A DNA stretch of 52,049 nt from contig JAUVXG010000010.1 in the NCBI GenBank assembly GCA_030603685.1, forward strand, positions 1 through 52,049, given 5' to 3'. The notes under the pieces are model-generated. The model did not search any database. It was not told where the DNA came from and saw nothing but the letters and a program-made list of their open reading frames with translations. This DNA comes from Pleomorphomonas sp. (GTDB lineage: Bacteria > Pseudomonadota > Alphaproteobacteria > Rhizobiales > Pleomorphomonadaceae). A program made the translations under genes and the position numbers. Shown piece after piece: positions 18,203 through 25,574 of the stretch. Each line of letters starts with the position of its first letter. Positions within the stretch are counted from its first letter, which is position 1.

Positions 18203-19225
18203 CTAGACCAGGGGGCGGCAGGACTTCCGCTCTACGAGCGGACAGGGGACGAGGATCTGTCGGGCCATCGGCCCTTCGGTTTCCTCGCCGAGCATGGCCA
18301 TCACCTCGGCGGCGATCCGGCCGATGTCGAAATAGGGAAGCGCCACCGAGGTCAGCATCGGGCGCAGGGTCGTCGAGCTGACCTGCATGTCATCGAAACC
18401 GATGACGGAGAGATCGTCGGGAATCGAAAGGCCGAGGTTGGCCGCGGCCGCGTAAACCTGCACGGCCGTCTGGTCGTTGCCGCAGATGATGGCCGTCGGC
18501 CTGTCCTTCTGCGACAGCATCGCCGTGGCCACTTCGGTGGCGATCATGTGGTCGTTGCCGACCGGTCCCCGCGAACCGGGGACTTCCAGCGACGGATCGA
18601 ACGAGAGCCCCGCCTCGGCGAAGGCGCTGCGATAGCCGCCACCGCGCAGAACTGTCGCCCGGATGGCCGGGTTCAGCGTGATGGCGCCGATGCGCCGGTG
18701 GCCAAGCTCGATCAGGTGCCTGGCCTGACGGTAGCCACCGCCCTCGTCGTCCGGCAGAACCGAAGGATGGTTGCGCTTCATCGAGTAGCAGTTGGCCAGC
18801 ACAATGTTGCGGAAGAAGGCCGGCTGGTCGAACTCGACCGGGCGATGAAACATGGTGGCATAGATGACGCCGGACACGTTGTAGGAGCGGAACATCTGCC
18901 AGGATGCCTCCTCGGTGTCGCGGTCGCCTTCGTGATCCATGATCACCATGCTGCGGGACTGGGCCCTCAGGGCAGCCTGGGCCCCACGGATGATGTCGAC
19001 CGAAAAGGGGGTCGTCGTGATGCGATCGGCGATGAAGCCGACGGCTGGCGCCACGTCCGCCCGCATCGCCTTGGCGGCATTGTCCGGCAGATAGCGGCGG
19101 CGGCGCACTACCGCCATGACGGCATCGCGTGTCGCATCGCTGACCGCCGGATCGTGATTGACCACGCGCGACACGGTCTTGGCGGACACGCCAACCTCTT
19201 TCGCAATGTCTCTCAGCGTGACCAC
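18203..19225 (-). CDS. LacI-family transcriptional regulator
   Basis: 340-residue repressor that probably controls the sugar operon encoded downstream on the same strand. The N-terminal helix-turn-helix and hinge are typical: MVTLRDIAKEVGVSAKTVSRVVN followed by the hinge helix YLPDNAAKAMRA (usually ARxL). The rest is a periplasmic-binding-protein-like effector domain, with VGFIADRITTTPFSVDIIRGAQ at the start and SVIGFDDMQVSSTTLRPMLTSV near the end, a standard signature. I found no clear palindromic operator in the 214 bp between it and the binding-protein gene. Confidence 0.93.
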   Translation of the reverse strand: MVTLRDIAKEVGVSAKTVSRVVNHDPAVSDATRDAVMAVVRRRRYLPDNAAKAMRADVAPAVGFIADRITTTPFSVDIIRGAQAALRAQSRSMVIMDHEGDRDTEEASWQMFRSYNVSGVIYATMFHRPVEFDQPAFFRNIVLANCYSMKRNHPSVLPDDEGGGYRQARHLIELGHRRIGAITLNPAIRATVLRGGGYRSAFAEAGLSFDPSLEVPGSRGPVGNDHMIATEVATAMLSQKDRPTAIICGNDQTAVQVYAAAANLGLSIPDDLSVIGFDDMQVSSTTLRPMLTSVALPYFDIGRIAAEVMAMLGEETEGPMARQILVPCPLVERKSCRPLV

Positions 19226-19783
19226 TTACCCGCCCTCCGGGGCTCCTTTCGGCCTCCGTTCGCGGGCAAGAGTTGCCGGTCATCCTGCCCTTGTCAACCA
19301 GCCGTGGCTTCTCGCCGGGACAGGGAATGTCTCGCAATTAACTATTGTGACATGAACTCTGTCCTGTAGGGACAATTATCCGAATGCCGGCATCCCGGCG
19401 TCCCGAGATGGGCATTTCTGGAACCTTACCCGAGGGGTGCTCATTGAACCTAGAAAAATGCGACCGTCGATTTGCTGGTCGGGATTGTCTAGGCCTCGTG
19501 GCGCATCGAGAGGCTGGAGGGCATGGGACATCTAGTGAGACATATGCCCAAAGGGCCGTTTCGGAACTACGACCTTTGTCGCAAGAAATGGCGCGCATGG
19601 GACATGGGGCCATGATGCTGCCAGCATCGGGTCGGTGAGGGACATCCCGCTGAACGCGCCGCACTGATCCGCCGATCGCACCGGCGCCGCCGGGTGGGGG
19701 AGCCAAGGTGGGGCGAGCAGATTGACGCTCCCGGCCGGCCGTCGCATGGCCTCAGCCCTAACGCGGATACCTGTGTACCGGGA
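19226..19783. other. Non-coding region, 558 bp
   Basis: Lies upstream of the lacI-type gene (leftward) and downstream of the cupin gene. The part around 19330-19450 is AT-richer than its surroundings and may hold the regulator promoter. Open frames on both strands lack ribosome-binding sites and family likeness. No repeat or RNA gene is seen. Confidence 0.4.
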
Positions 19784-20317
19784 TCAGTCCGGCTTCTGCA
19801 CCGATAGCGGGGTGCCCTGTTCGCCGATGTATACCGCCAGCAAGCGCACGGTCTCGCGGCCTTCGTTGCGACCGAAATGCCAGTCACTCGATTCCATGAA
19901 AGCATCGCCAGCCTTCACCTTGCGTATGCCTCCGCGCTCATGGTGCAGCGTCAGCTCTCCCTTCAGAATATAGGCGAACAGAGGGACCGGATGGCGGTGA
20001 TGATTGGTCCCCACGCCGGGCTTGATCTCGATGAGACGCGCCGTTACCTCCGGCTGGCCCGAGGGATAGGCAAGCGGGACGCCGTCACCGTGGGTTGTTG
20101 CATCAAGAAGTGGGACGACGGTGGGGGCATTTGCCGAAGCTGTTTCGTCCGCAGCGGCGGCGCCTACGAGCGCCAGAAGCCCCAGCGCCGTCAGTCCGAT
20201 GGACCATGAGAAACGCCGCCGCAGCGGTTGCCGGCTGGCAACTTCGGTTTCTGCCGAGATAGCTGATGGCAACGACGCCTCCCATACAGGTCGCTCTCCT
20301 CGGGACCACGCCCGCAT
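19784..20317 (-). CDS. Exported cupin-domain protein
   Basis: Up to 177 residues. A basic stretch followed by a hydrophobic helix (LRRRFSWSIGLTALGLLALVGAAAA) is a signal peptide. The mature part is a single cupin barrel: HHRHPVPLFAYILKGELTLHHE (motif 1 with metal-binding His residues and Glu), KVKAGDAFMESSDWHFGRNEG (motif 2 with His). The start is uncertain: a TTG at 20272 has GGGAGG close upstream and gives a normal-length signal, while the ATG at 20317 has no such site. Exported cupins of this type are widespread; the substrate is unknown. It is the last host gene before the integrated element. Confidence 0.78.
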   Translation of the reverse strand: MRAWSRGERPVWEASLPSAISAETEVASRQPLRRRFSWSIGLTALGLLALVGAAAADETASANAPTVVPLLDATTHGDGVPLAYPSGQPEVTARLIEIKPGVGTNHHRHPVPLFAYILKGELTLHHERGGIRKVKAGDAFMESSDWHFGRNEGRETVRLLAVYIGEQGTPLSVQKPD

Positions 20318-20618
20318 CGGTCGTGGGTCGGGAACGCGGTGCTCGGCAGTCTATCATGCCTGAGGATGGAGGGAAGCGACAGCTTCCGGCCATCGCCATC
20401 GTGGAGCGGAGATCCGTAAGCAGGCCAGGAACCCGTCGAGGCTACCTATGATCACCTCGGTACTTCGGGAAGAGCTGCAGATACCCTGACCGAACAGAGC
20501 GGGAATCGACACGTCCCTATCGTGCCGAACTGCCCGCATGTTCATGCTGTGCCCTGCATGATGCAGCGCAAGGCATCGAAACTGATGCTTCAGCCGCCGA
20601 CAGACTTGTAGAGGGGAA
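20318..20618. other. Host flank between the cupin gene and the element boundary
   Basis: About 300 bp without a supported gene. It ends exactly at the left direct repeat. No tRNA 5' half is present here, which matters for reading the integration history. Confidence 0.4.
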
Positions 20619-20665
20619 AATGGTGCTGCGAGAGAGGATTGAACTCTCGACCTCTCCCTTACCAA
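20619..20665 (-). repeat. Left attachment repeat: 3' fragment of a tRNA gene (attL)
   Basis: Read on the minus strand it starts with TTGGTAAGGGAGAGG and continues through a perfect T arm (GAGAG TTCAATC CTCTC) into the acceptor strand and an encoded CCA. The anticodon loop would read TTGGTAA, so the tRNA is probably tRNA-Thr(GGU). The same 47 bp occur at 43257-43303. Sequence on the other side (beyond 20665) is not a tRNA 5' half, so this copy is not a working tRNA gene. Confidence 0.85.
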
Positions 20666-20713
20666 TTATGGAATAATGAGAATTTAATCAGCAAAATCAG
20701 TATGTGAATGGAA

Positions 20714-20733
20714 GTGTGCTAGGTACGTGCTAG
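20714..20733 (+). repeat. Putative integrase arm-type sites, left end
   Basis: Two GTGCTAG-type units, GTGTGCTAGG then TACGTGCTAG, 49 bp inside the left attachment repeat. An almost identical pair (GTGTGCTAGG then TCCGTGCTA) lies at 43104-43122 inside the right end. Short repeats near both ends of an element are the usual pattern of arm sites bound by the N-terminal domain of a tyrosine integrase. Confidence 0.55.
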
Positions 20734-20933
20734 ATTGGAATCTGTCTGGTGCTGTAATTAATCGAGTTCGATGCTGAAGTTGATGCGCTAAGTAATTCTG
20801 GGGTCGCTTGTGGGATAACAAGCGCTGATCTGAAACCTAATCGGCGTCGCGGTTCGATTTGTTGATACAGCTGGTTGCGAGTTTGGAAAACGGCTGTAGA
20901 TGGGACGGGACTTTACACACGGAGGTCCCGACA

Positions 20934-21380
20934 ATGAGCATCCTGAAGAGCCTGAAGCTGACCAACGCCAAGCCCGTCCGCACGAGCGACAATCCCATCG
21001 AACGTGCCCGCGACAAGGTGATTTCCGCACTCGTCGAGCAGAAGGCCATGGCCGAGGCCAAGATTGCCGGTCAGCATTTCGCGCCGACACACATGGTCTG
21101 GCGAAAGGGCGCTGATGGTCAGCGCGTTCAGGTCGAGGCGCCGAAGCGTCTCCGGGCTGGCTGGTTCACCGATGCGTCCGGTCAGTTCTTCTTCGGCCTT
21201 CGCTATGCGGGCAAGACCATCGAGTTCGCCAAGGACAAAAATGCCGTCACCGTCGGCGAATTCGCGAACCTTCCCGGCATCATCGACAAGCTGATCGAAG
21301 CGGTTCGTGCGGGAGAGCTCGATGACCAATTCGCTCAGGCTTCGGCGGAACGAGGGCTGATACTGAAGAAGGCGGGGTAA
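20934..21380 (+). CDS. DUF6641-like protein
   Basis: 148 residues, cytoplasmic. It begins MSILKSLKLTNAKPVRTSDNP, and contains an FAPTHMVWRKGADGQRVQVEAPKRLRAGWF segment and a C-terminal KDKNAVTVGEFANLPGIIDKLIEAVRAGELD. This pattern I recognise as the DUF6641 family found on plasmids and integrative elements, where it usually sits among replication or transfer-region genes; no function is established. I chose the ATG at 20934, preceded by GGAGG at 8 bp; the frame is open further upstream without such a site. Confidence 0.7.
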   Translation: MSILKSLKLTNAKPVRTSDNPIERARDKVISALVEQKAMAEAKIAGQHFAPTHMVWRKGADGQRVQVEAPKRLRAGWFTDASGQFFFGLRYAGKTIEFAKDKNAVTVGEFANLPGIIDKLIEAVRAGELDDQFAQASAERGLILKKAG

Positions 21381-21442
21381 TCACCGACAAAACTCGCTTC
21401 TACACGAGATGCCGGAGCGGCTTTGGTGCTGCTTCGGCATTG

Positions 21443-21709
21443 CTATATCTGGATCACGCAGCCTTGCGGACATGCCACTTCGATCTGCAAACCCGCCGCG
21501 ACGACCATGTTGACGAGGCTGTCGACCGAAAACAGGTTGATCTTGCCGTGCAGCAGATCGGAAACGCGCGGCTGCGTCACGCCAAGCCGGCGTGCGGTTT
21601 CTGCCTGTGTCCACCCCTTGGCCCGGACGCGCTCATCGAGGGCCATCATCAGCGAAGACCGGAGCTTCTTGTTCTCGGCTTCGGCCGGCGTGTCCGGCCT
21701 GTTCGCCAA
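21443..21709 (-). CDS. XRE-family helix-turn-helix protein, antitoxin-like
   Basis: 88 residues with a central helix-turn-helix: LDERVRAKGWTQAETARRLGVTQPRVSDLLHGKINLFSVDSLVNMVVAAGL. The arrangement (short N-terminal helix, HTH, then SVDSLVNM and a hydrophobic strand) is that of HigA-like antitoxins with partner RelE/Gp49-like toxins. No toxin gene is seen next to it: the 130 bp upstream hold no matching frame. It could be an orphan antitoxin or a plain regulator. Confidence 0.75.
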   Translation of the reverse strand: MANRPDTPAEAENKKLRSSLMMALDERVRAKGWTQAETARRLGVTQPRVSDLLHGKINLFSVDSLVNMVVAAGLQIEVACPQGCVIQI

Positions 21710-21840
21710 CTGCCAGTCGAGAGAGATGTTCTTTCTCAGTCAGAAGGAATCGGTCGCGCTGACCCGCTTCGTGCTAGAAAAGACCGCCGGGCGCGTGCCG
21801 GTGGTCGCCTTTCGCTTATCCGCCGGAGGGGACATCTCAA

Positions 21841-22131
21841 CTATCGGCAGTACCCTCCGTTGCACCAATACTCCATTGCGTCCCAGCACGCGAATATCCA
21901 GCCACTGCCGAACATGGCCATTCCCACGACGTTGTAGATCAAGAGCCCAATCGCCAGCGCCGTGATGAGTTTCCAGAACAGGGCTAGGCGGTCCGCATCA
22001 TTTGCTGCCACCGAGCGATCCTGATCGCCCACTGACGCCGTTTGCACGCGGTCAGTTCCTCTTCCCTCAGCTGTCCATGTGGGGGCTGCTGCCGTGACGC
22101 CCAGCGGCTTCAAAAGCGAGATACTGGACAT
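21841..22131 (-). CDS. Small protein with one C-terminal membrane helix
   Basis: 96 residues: a polar, Thr/Asp-rich first half, then one hydrophobic segment (LFWKLITALAIGLLIYNVVGMAMF) and a short tail with three cysteines and aromatic residues (ACWDAMEYWCNGGYCR). A ribosome-binding site AGGAAGG lies just before the ATG. The gene is divergent from an HTH regulator gene, and two inverted repeats lie between them. No family recognised. Confidence 0.55.
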   Translation of the reverse strand: MSSISLLKPLGVTAAAPTWTAEGRGTDRVQTASVGDQDRSVAANDADRLALFWKLITALAIGLLIYNVVGMAMFGSGWIFACWDAMEYWCNGGYCR

Positions 22132-22181
22132 GCCGTTCCTTCCTCAAAAAAAGCTGCTGACCAGCTCTTCACGGAACTGAT

Positions 22182-22218
22182 TATGAGGCGTACAGTCCTC
22201 ATATTAACGAACTGTTAA
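22182..22218. promoter_or_regulatory. Two adjacent inverted repeats between divergent genes
   Basis: First: TATGAGG (22182-22188), 8-bp spacer, CCTCATA (22197-22203). Second: TTAAC (22204-22208), 5-bp spacer, GTTAA (22214-22218). They fill the gap between the small membrane-protein gene (leftward) and the HTH gene (rightward), where an autoregulatory HTH protein would bind. Confidence 0.5.
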
Positions 22219-22234
22219 GTGTGTGTACAGGCCT

Positions 22235-22489
22235 ATGAGTTCAGAGGGCATGGAACAGCACCGGGGCAAGTCCAGCGCTGTTGCCGAGGTGGCTAGGGGC
22301 ATTGCCCGGTGGCGGGAGCTAAGGGGATTGACCGTCGAGCAGTTGGCTCAGCGATCAGGCATTCCAACGATCGTGCTGCTTGCGATCGAAGCGGGGCAAC
22401 ACGATCCAGACATTGACCTTTTAGATCGATTGGCGCGCGTCCTTGGAATCCGGTTGATCGATCTGTTGATAGTGCCTAGTCAAAAATAA
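22235..22489 (+). CDS. Small XRE-family regulator
   Basis: About 84 residues, nearly all a Cro/CI-type helix-turn-helix: IARWRELRGLTVEQLAQRSGIPTIVLLAIEAGQHDPDIDLLDRLARVLGIRLIDLL. The start could be the GTG at 22223, the ATG at 22235 or the ATG at 22250; the middle one has AGG five bases upstream. It is followed after 50 bp by a second gene of the same kind, and the pair probably forms the regulatory switch of the element. Confidence 0.75.
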   Translation: MSSEGMEQHRGKSSAVAEVARGIARWRELRGLTVEQLAQRSGIPTIVLLAIEAGQHDPDIDLLDRLARVLGIRLIDLLIVPSQK

Positions 22490-22540
22490 TAGGCCCAGAG
22501 TCCGTGGATATTGACGACGATCTGTGATGCCTTGGCCGTC

Positions 22541-22810
22541 ATGAATGGTCGCGAACTTATCTCCTGGAATATGCGCCGCCTCAGGGGCGAGAAGGGAATC
22601 TCACAGGAGCGCCTAGCCAATGAAGCTGGCGTTGACCGAACTTATGTCAGTCGGCTTGAGCGCGAGAAGGAAAATCCATCGATCGGTATCCTTGAAAAGA
22701 TCGCCAATGCTCTCGGCGCCCATGTATCGGAACTACTTCGTGAGCCGGTTGATGGAGAAGAGCCGAAGCGAGTGGCAGCGGGCCGAAAGCCCAAGGTAAA
22801 GCATTCATAG
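22541..22810 (+). CDS. XRE-family regulator
   Basis: 89 residues with an N-terminal HTH that is a close match to the family: MRRLRGEKGISQERLANEAGVDRTYVSRLEREKENPSIGILEKIANALGAHVSELL, then a basic tail (EPKRVAAGRKPKVKHS). This resembles the small regulators that control excision or transfer genes on integrative elements of alphaproteobacteria. It follows another HTH gene on the same strand. Confidence 0.8.
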   Translation: MNGRELISWNMRRLRGEKGISQERLANEAGVDRTYVSRLEREKENPSIGILEKIANALGAHVSELLREPVDGEEPKRVAAGRKPKVKHS

Positions 22811-22999
22811 TGGCGCGAGGCGCCTTGTCAGAAGGCAGAGAGGGCCCATATCGGCGCGAATAGCATGGAAAAGCTCGGTATCGCATCACACGCGCTGAGC
22901 ATTTTCTATGAGAAAGTCTCCGAGATCATAGGGAATTCCTAGCTTGCCAGCATAAAGGCTAACGAGCTGCACTGTCTGGATTGGTTTCCCGCTTCAGTC

Positions 23000-23395
23000 T
23001 CACGCTTGCCAAATGCCGATCAATGAGTTCATCCAGCCGATTCTTGGAAATGGCGCTGGTTGGATTTGGGCTGGCAGAGATGGTGCACCTTTCTTCAAGC
23101 AGGGAGGTATGGTCTGCTCTGCCAGATATCCATTCACCGCCACCATGGCGTGACGCAACGCAATGCGATCGGCCACGTAGCGGTCATCTCTCTTGGCTCT
23201 GATCTCGGCGATGATCGCCTCGCTTAAATCCACCATCACATCGCTGGAGATGTGGCGCTGCCGAGCTGCCATTGATGTCAGGTAGCTTTTTGATTTTCCC
23301 AGGAACCTTTTGGAAAAATCGGCCTTCGAGCTGACAAGATCAGCAATACGAAGCTGCTCGTAAATGCCTTCCAGCAGCTTGATTTCTTTGTTCAT
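23000..23395 (-). CDS. DUF6626-like protein
   Basis: 131 residues. The first 60 residues read like a small DNA-binding domain (IYEQLRIADLVSSKADFSKRFLGKSKSYLTSMAARQRHISSDVMVDL), with a longer helical C-terminal part. I associate this pattern with the DUF6626 family of element-borne proteins that resemble repressors, but I am not certain. Its stop lies in a poorly coding region and its ATG faces the HUH-like gene across a 85-bp AT-rich gap, so the two may share a divergent promoter region. Confidence 0.55.
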   Translation of the reverse strand: MNKEIKLLEGIYEQLRIADLVSSKADFSKRFLGKSKSYLTSMAARQRHISSDVMVDLSEAIIAEIRAKRDDRYVADRIALRHAMVAVNGYLAEQTIPPCLKKGAPSLPAQIQPAPFPRIGWMNSLIGIWQA

Positions 23396-23480
23396 TTTCT
23401 GCCTCCAGAAGATAAATAGTAAGAGCAGTAACGCAATATGCGCTGCTACATGAGTATTTATATATTAATGGAAATATGTT

Positions 23481-23969
23481 GTGGATAGAAACGAATACAA
23501 TAAAATGCAGGAAGCAAAATTCTATAATCGAACGATGCGGACTTTTTATGTTGAATACGCAGAGCAGTTCGACGGTCACTTCCTGACGCTCGCCAGCAGC
23601 GTTTGTCTGCCGGTCTCAGATTTCCATAATCTGATCCGGGAGTTCCATAAACGCCTCGACCGCAGCCTTTTGGGCCGCAACTACTACAAGAAGGCGTGGA
23701 ACGAGCGGACGCTGGGCATCATGTTCCTGGAGCAGATTACCAGCCACATCCATGGCCATGCCTTGGTGAACTTCGCCGGCAGCAAAACCGATACGGAGTT
23801 ACAGAATATATGTCACTCGGTATGGCGCGAGGTTTGTCCCGGCGGTGAGGTGAATGTGCAGCGCCAAAGCGAAAAGAGCCCGGCGCGCTATGCCACTAAG
23901 GAGTTTGAGAATTGGGAACACGACGATCTGAAGCAGGTCATCTTGTTCAAGGACTTTGTCAGCAAGTAA
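23481..23969 (+). CDS. Small HUH-like replication or mobilisation protein
   Basis: 162 residues. Two motifs suggest an HUH endonuclease fold: SHIHGHALV at 88-96, which fits the metal-binding HUH motif, and ARYATKE at 136-141, which fits the YxxK catalytic motif. An intervening WREVCPGGEVNVQRQ stretch is like that of rolling-circle Rep proteins of small plasmids and filamentous phages. The length is short for a complete Rep, and no helicase is attached. The GTG at 23481 is the first start; an ATG at 23505 is an alternative. The assignment rests on motif order only. Confidence 0.5.
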   Translation: MDRNEYNKMQEAKFYNRTMRTFYVEYAEQFDGHFLTLASSVCLPVSDFHNLIREFHKRLDRSLLGRNYYKKAWNERTLGIMFLEQITSHIHGHALVNFAGSKTDTELQNICHSVWREVCPGGEVNVQRQSEKSPARYATKEFENWEHDDLKQVILFKDFVSK

Positions 23970-24241
23970 TCGCTGACCCCGCTCGGCTATCCGGCTTGCG
24001 AATCTCGCGGCCAAGAAAAACGGGCCGGTATTTCTGATAATCCCCAGTGCAGGTGTAAGACCTGACAATGGGATATTTGTGAATGAAAATCATATAATCA
24101 TAAAACATTAAATTCTCCTAATTCTAAATATAAAGAAAAAAGACAGAATATAAAAGTTAACGAATAATATTCAATATAGATGGAAGATCCAGATATTAAA
24201 TTTGATATAGAAATTCTCCTTCAAGCTCAGATGCTAAAATT

Positions 24242-25510
24242 CTAAATCTCGCCTCCCTCCTCAGAGCGTTCGTTCTCGCCGGATACGTCGGCGTTTAATT
24301 TCCGCCCATGTGTTCGCAGGGCCTTGAGACCGTTTTCCACGTCACTGCCAGAGAAGACTTTGTCCAACGCCTCAACGCTTTGCCTTATTCCCCAGGGCAC
24401 CAAACTATTTTTGTCGTTCTGCGCCATATCGACCAAGCGGTTGGCCTGTAAAATCCCCGACAACTCCGCATAAACGGAGTGATTGGTGAGCAGCAGCTTG
24501 CCGAGAGTGTCGGCTGCGGGATCGGCTGGGTTGCGTCCAGGCATGAAATCTCCCGTCGTGCAACGATCACCAAGCGGGCTGGAAAAGGGAAACGGCGAGT
24601 CAGGGTGGAAATCACCGCCATGTTGTGGAAGCGTATGGGAGAGCAGCCGGAACTCGCCATCCTTCACATCCAGTCCCGTGGTGATCTGCCCGTAGCGCTG
24701 GACGATGCTGAAGCTTCGCGAACTATCGAAGCTGACGGTGATTATGTCGTTCACGTGCCGTCTCAACGCTCGTTGCAAGGCTGTGGCCAAGACCGCGAAG
24801 GAGGGACGGCTAGTTCCCAGGAAGTGTATATGTGTCACGTGGTCAAAGGTGCCTGCGTCGAGCATCTTCCGGAACTGCTTTGCCCAGAACCACATATCGA
24901 GACGTGTGTGCCCGGCGATCGCCAAGCCTTCAAGGGGATAGGGCGCGATCTGCTCGCGCCAATATTCGGCCTCCTTGTGGTCTCTTCCTTGATAGACCGA
25001 CAGAAGACGCAGACTGGAAGCGCTGCGATTGTTCTGGGCGAACTTGAGATTGTCGATGGTTCGATTGAGACACTCCGCGAAAGTGGTGACGCCACTGGCT
25101 GGGACGCTGAGGGCGCGCGTTGGCACATCAAGGATCAGACCTACGTCAAAGTAAGCTTCCTGCCATTGCAGGACTTTTGCACGAAACGAGGCTTCAGAAT
25201 ATTTGACCGCCCCGCTGATCAGGGAGAAGCCGCCGCTGTCTGCCATCGCGAACGTGTTCTGGCGGTCCCGCGTCTTGACGATGTCCGGCCGTTGATCTTC
25301 AAAGCCGAGGGCTGCCGAATAAAGAGCGTTTGGCCAATGATAGAGCTTGGACTTGGCGTTTAGGAAGTTGAAGTCGGTTGGCCGAACGCCAGATGGCAGC
25401 CGAGCTTTTGTTTGCGCGTTGGATCGCTGCGCAGCAAAGGCCGAGTAGCCGTTGCTTAGCGCTGGAAGATAAAGGGCGTAGTCGGCCCAGAGCGACGCAA
25501 AATTCGTCAT
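24242..25510 (-). CDS. tRNA-guanine transglycosylase-fold protein (DpdA-like)
   Basis: 422 residues. The motifs of the TGT superfamily come in the right order: ADSGGF at 90-95 (general acid-base Asp91), LILDVPT at 125-131 (substrate Asp128), LEGLAIAG at 193-200 in the place of GGLAVGE, HFLGTSRP at 229-236 in the place of the GVGxP strand, and VSFDSS around Asp262 in the place of the nucleophile Asp. The zinc motif CxCxxC of tRNA-type enzymes is absent; only two cysteines occur. This suggests a nucleic-acid base exchange enzyme for another substrate, such as DNA (as DpdA), rather than housekeeping queuosine synthesis. None of the preQ0 synthesis genes or other dpd genes are in the window. It follows a 587-residue unknown gene by 64 bp and probably shares its transcript. 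Confidence 0.75.
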   Translation of the reverse strand: MTNFASLWADYALYLPALSNGYSAFAAQRSNAQTKARLPSGVRPTDFNFLNAKSKLYHWPNALYSAALGFEDQRPDIVKTRDRQNTFAMADSGGFSLISGAVKYSEASFRAKVLQWQEAYFDVGLILDVPTRALSVPASGVTTFAECLNRTIDNLKFAQNNRSASSLRLLSVYQGRDHKEAEYWREQIAPYPLEGLAIAGHTRLDMWFWAKQFRKMLDAGTFDHVTHIHFLGTSRPSFAVLATALQRALRRHVNDIITVSFDSSRSFSIVQRYGQITTGLDVKDGEFRLLSHTLPQHGGDFHPDSPFPFSSPLGDRCTTGDFMPGRNPADPAADTLGKLLLTNHSVYAELSGILQANRLVDMAQNDKNSLVPWGIRQSVEALDKVFSGSDVENGLKALRTHGRKLNADVSGENERSEEGGEI

Positions 25511-25515
25511 GGAGC

Positions 25516-25532
25516 TTTCCTCTTTGAGGAAA
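25516..25532 (-). promoter_or_regulatory. Inverted repeat over the ribosome-binding site of the TGT-like gene
   Basis: TTTCCTC, three bases, GAGGAAA: a 7-bp hairpin directly before the ATG at 25510. Read on the minus strand the GAGGAAA arm is the ribosome-binding site, so the hairpin could limit translation. A related palindrome (arms TTTTCCTCA/TGAGGAAAA) lies at 27841-27861 upstream of the operon. Confidence 0.5.
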
Positions 25533-25574
25533 AATAGGGGGTGGCCGGGAAACTGGGTTCCCGGCCTGTCACGG

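Noticed and set aside
20619-20665. A complete tRNA gene
   Set aside because: Only the anticodon-loop 3' side, T arm and acceptor 3' strand with CCA are present; the sequence beyond 20665 gives no D arm or acceptor 5' strand. The same holds for 43257-43303.
21726-21965. Rightward gene starting MFFLSQKESVALTRFVLEK
   Set aside because: The frame has no ribosome-binding site and turns into antisense of the small membrane-protein gene after about 40 codons. It could be a decayed toxin remnant but is not supportable.
24479-25363. Plus-strand frame of 294 codons opposite the TGT-like gene
   Set aside because: Antisense to a gene whose motifs are in the right order; no family likeness and no ribosome-binding site.
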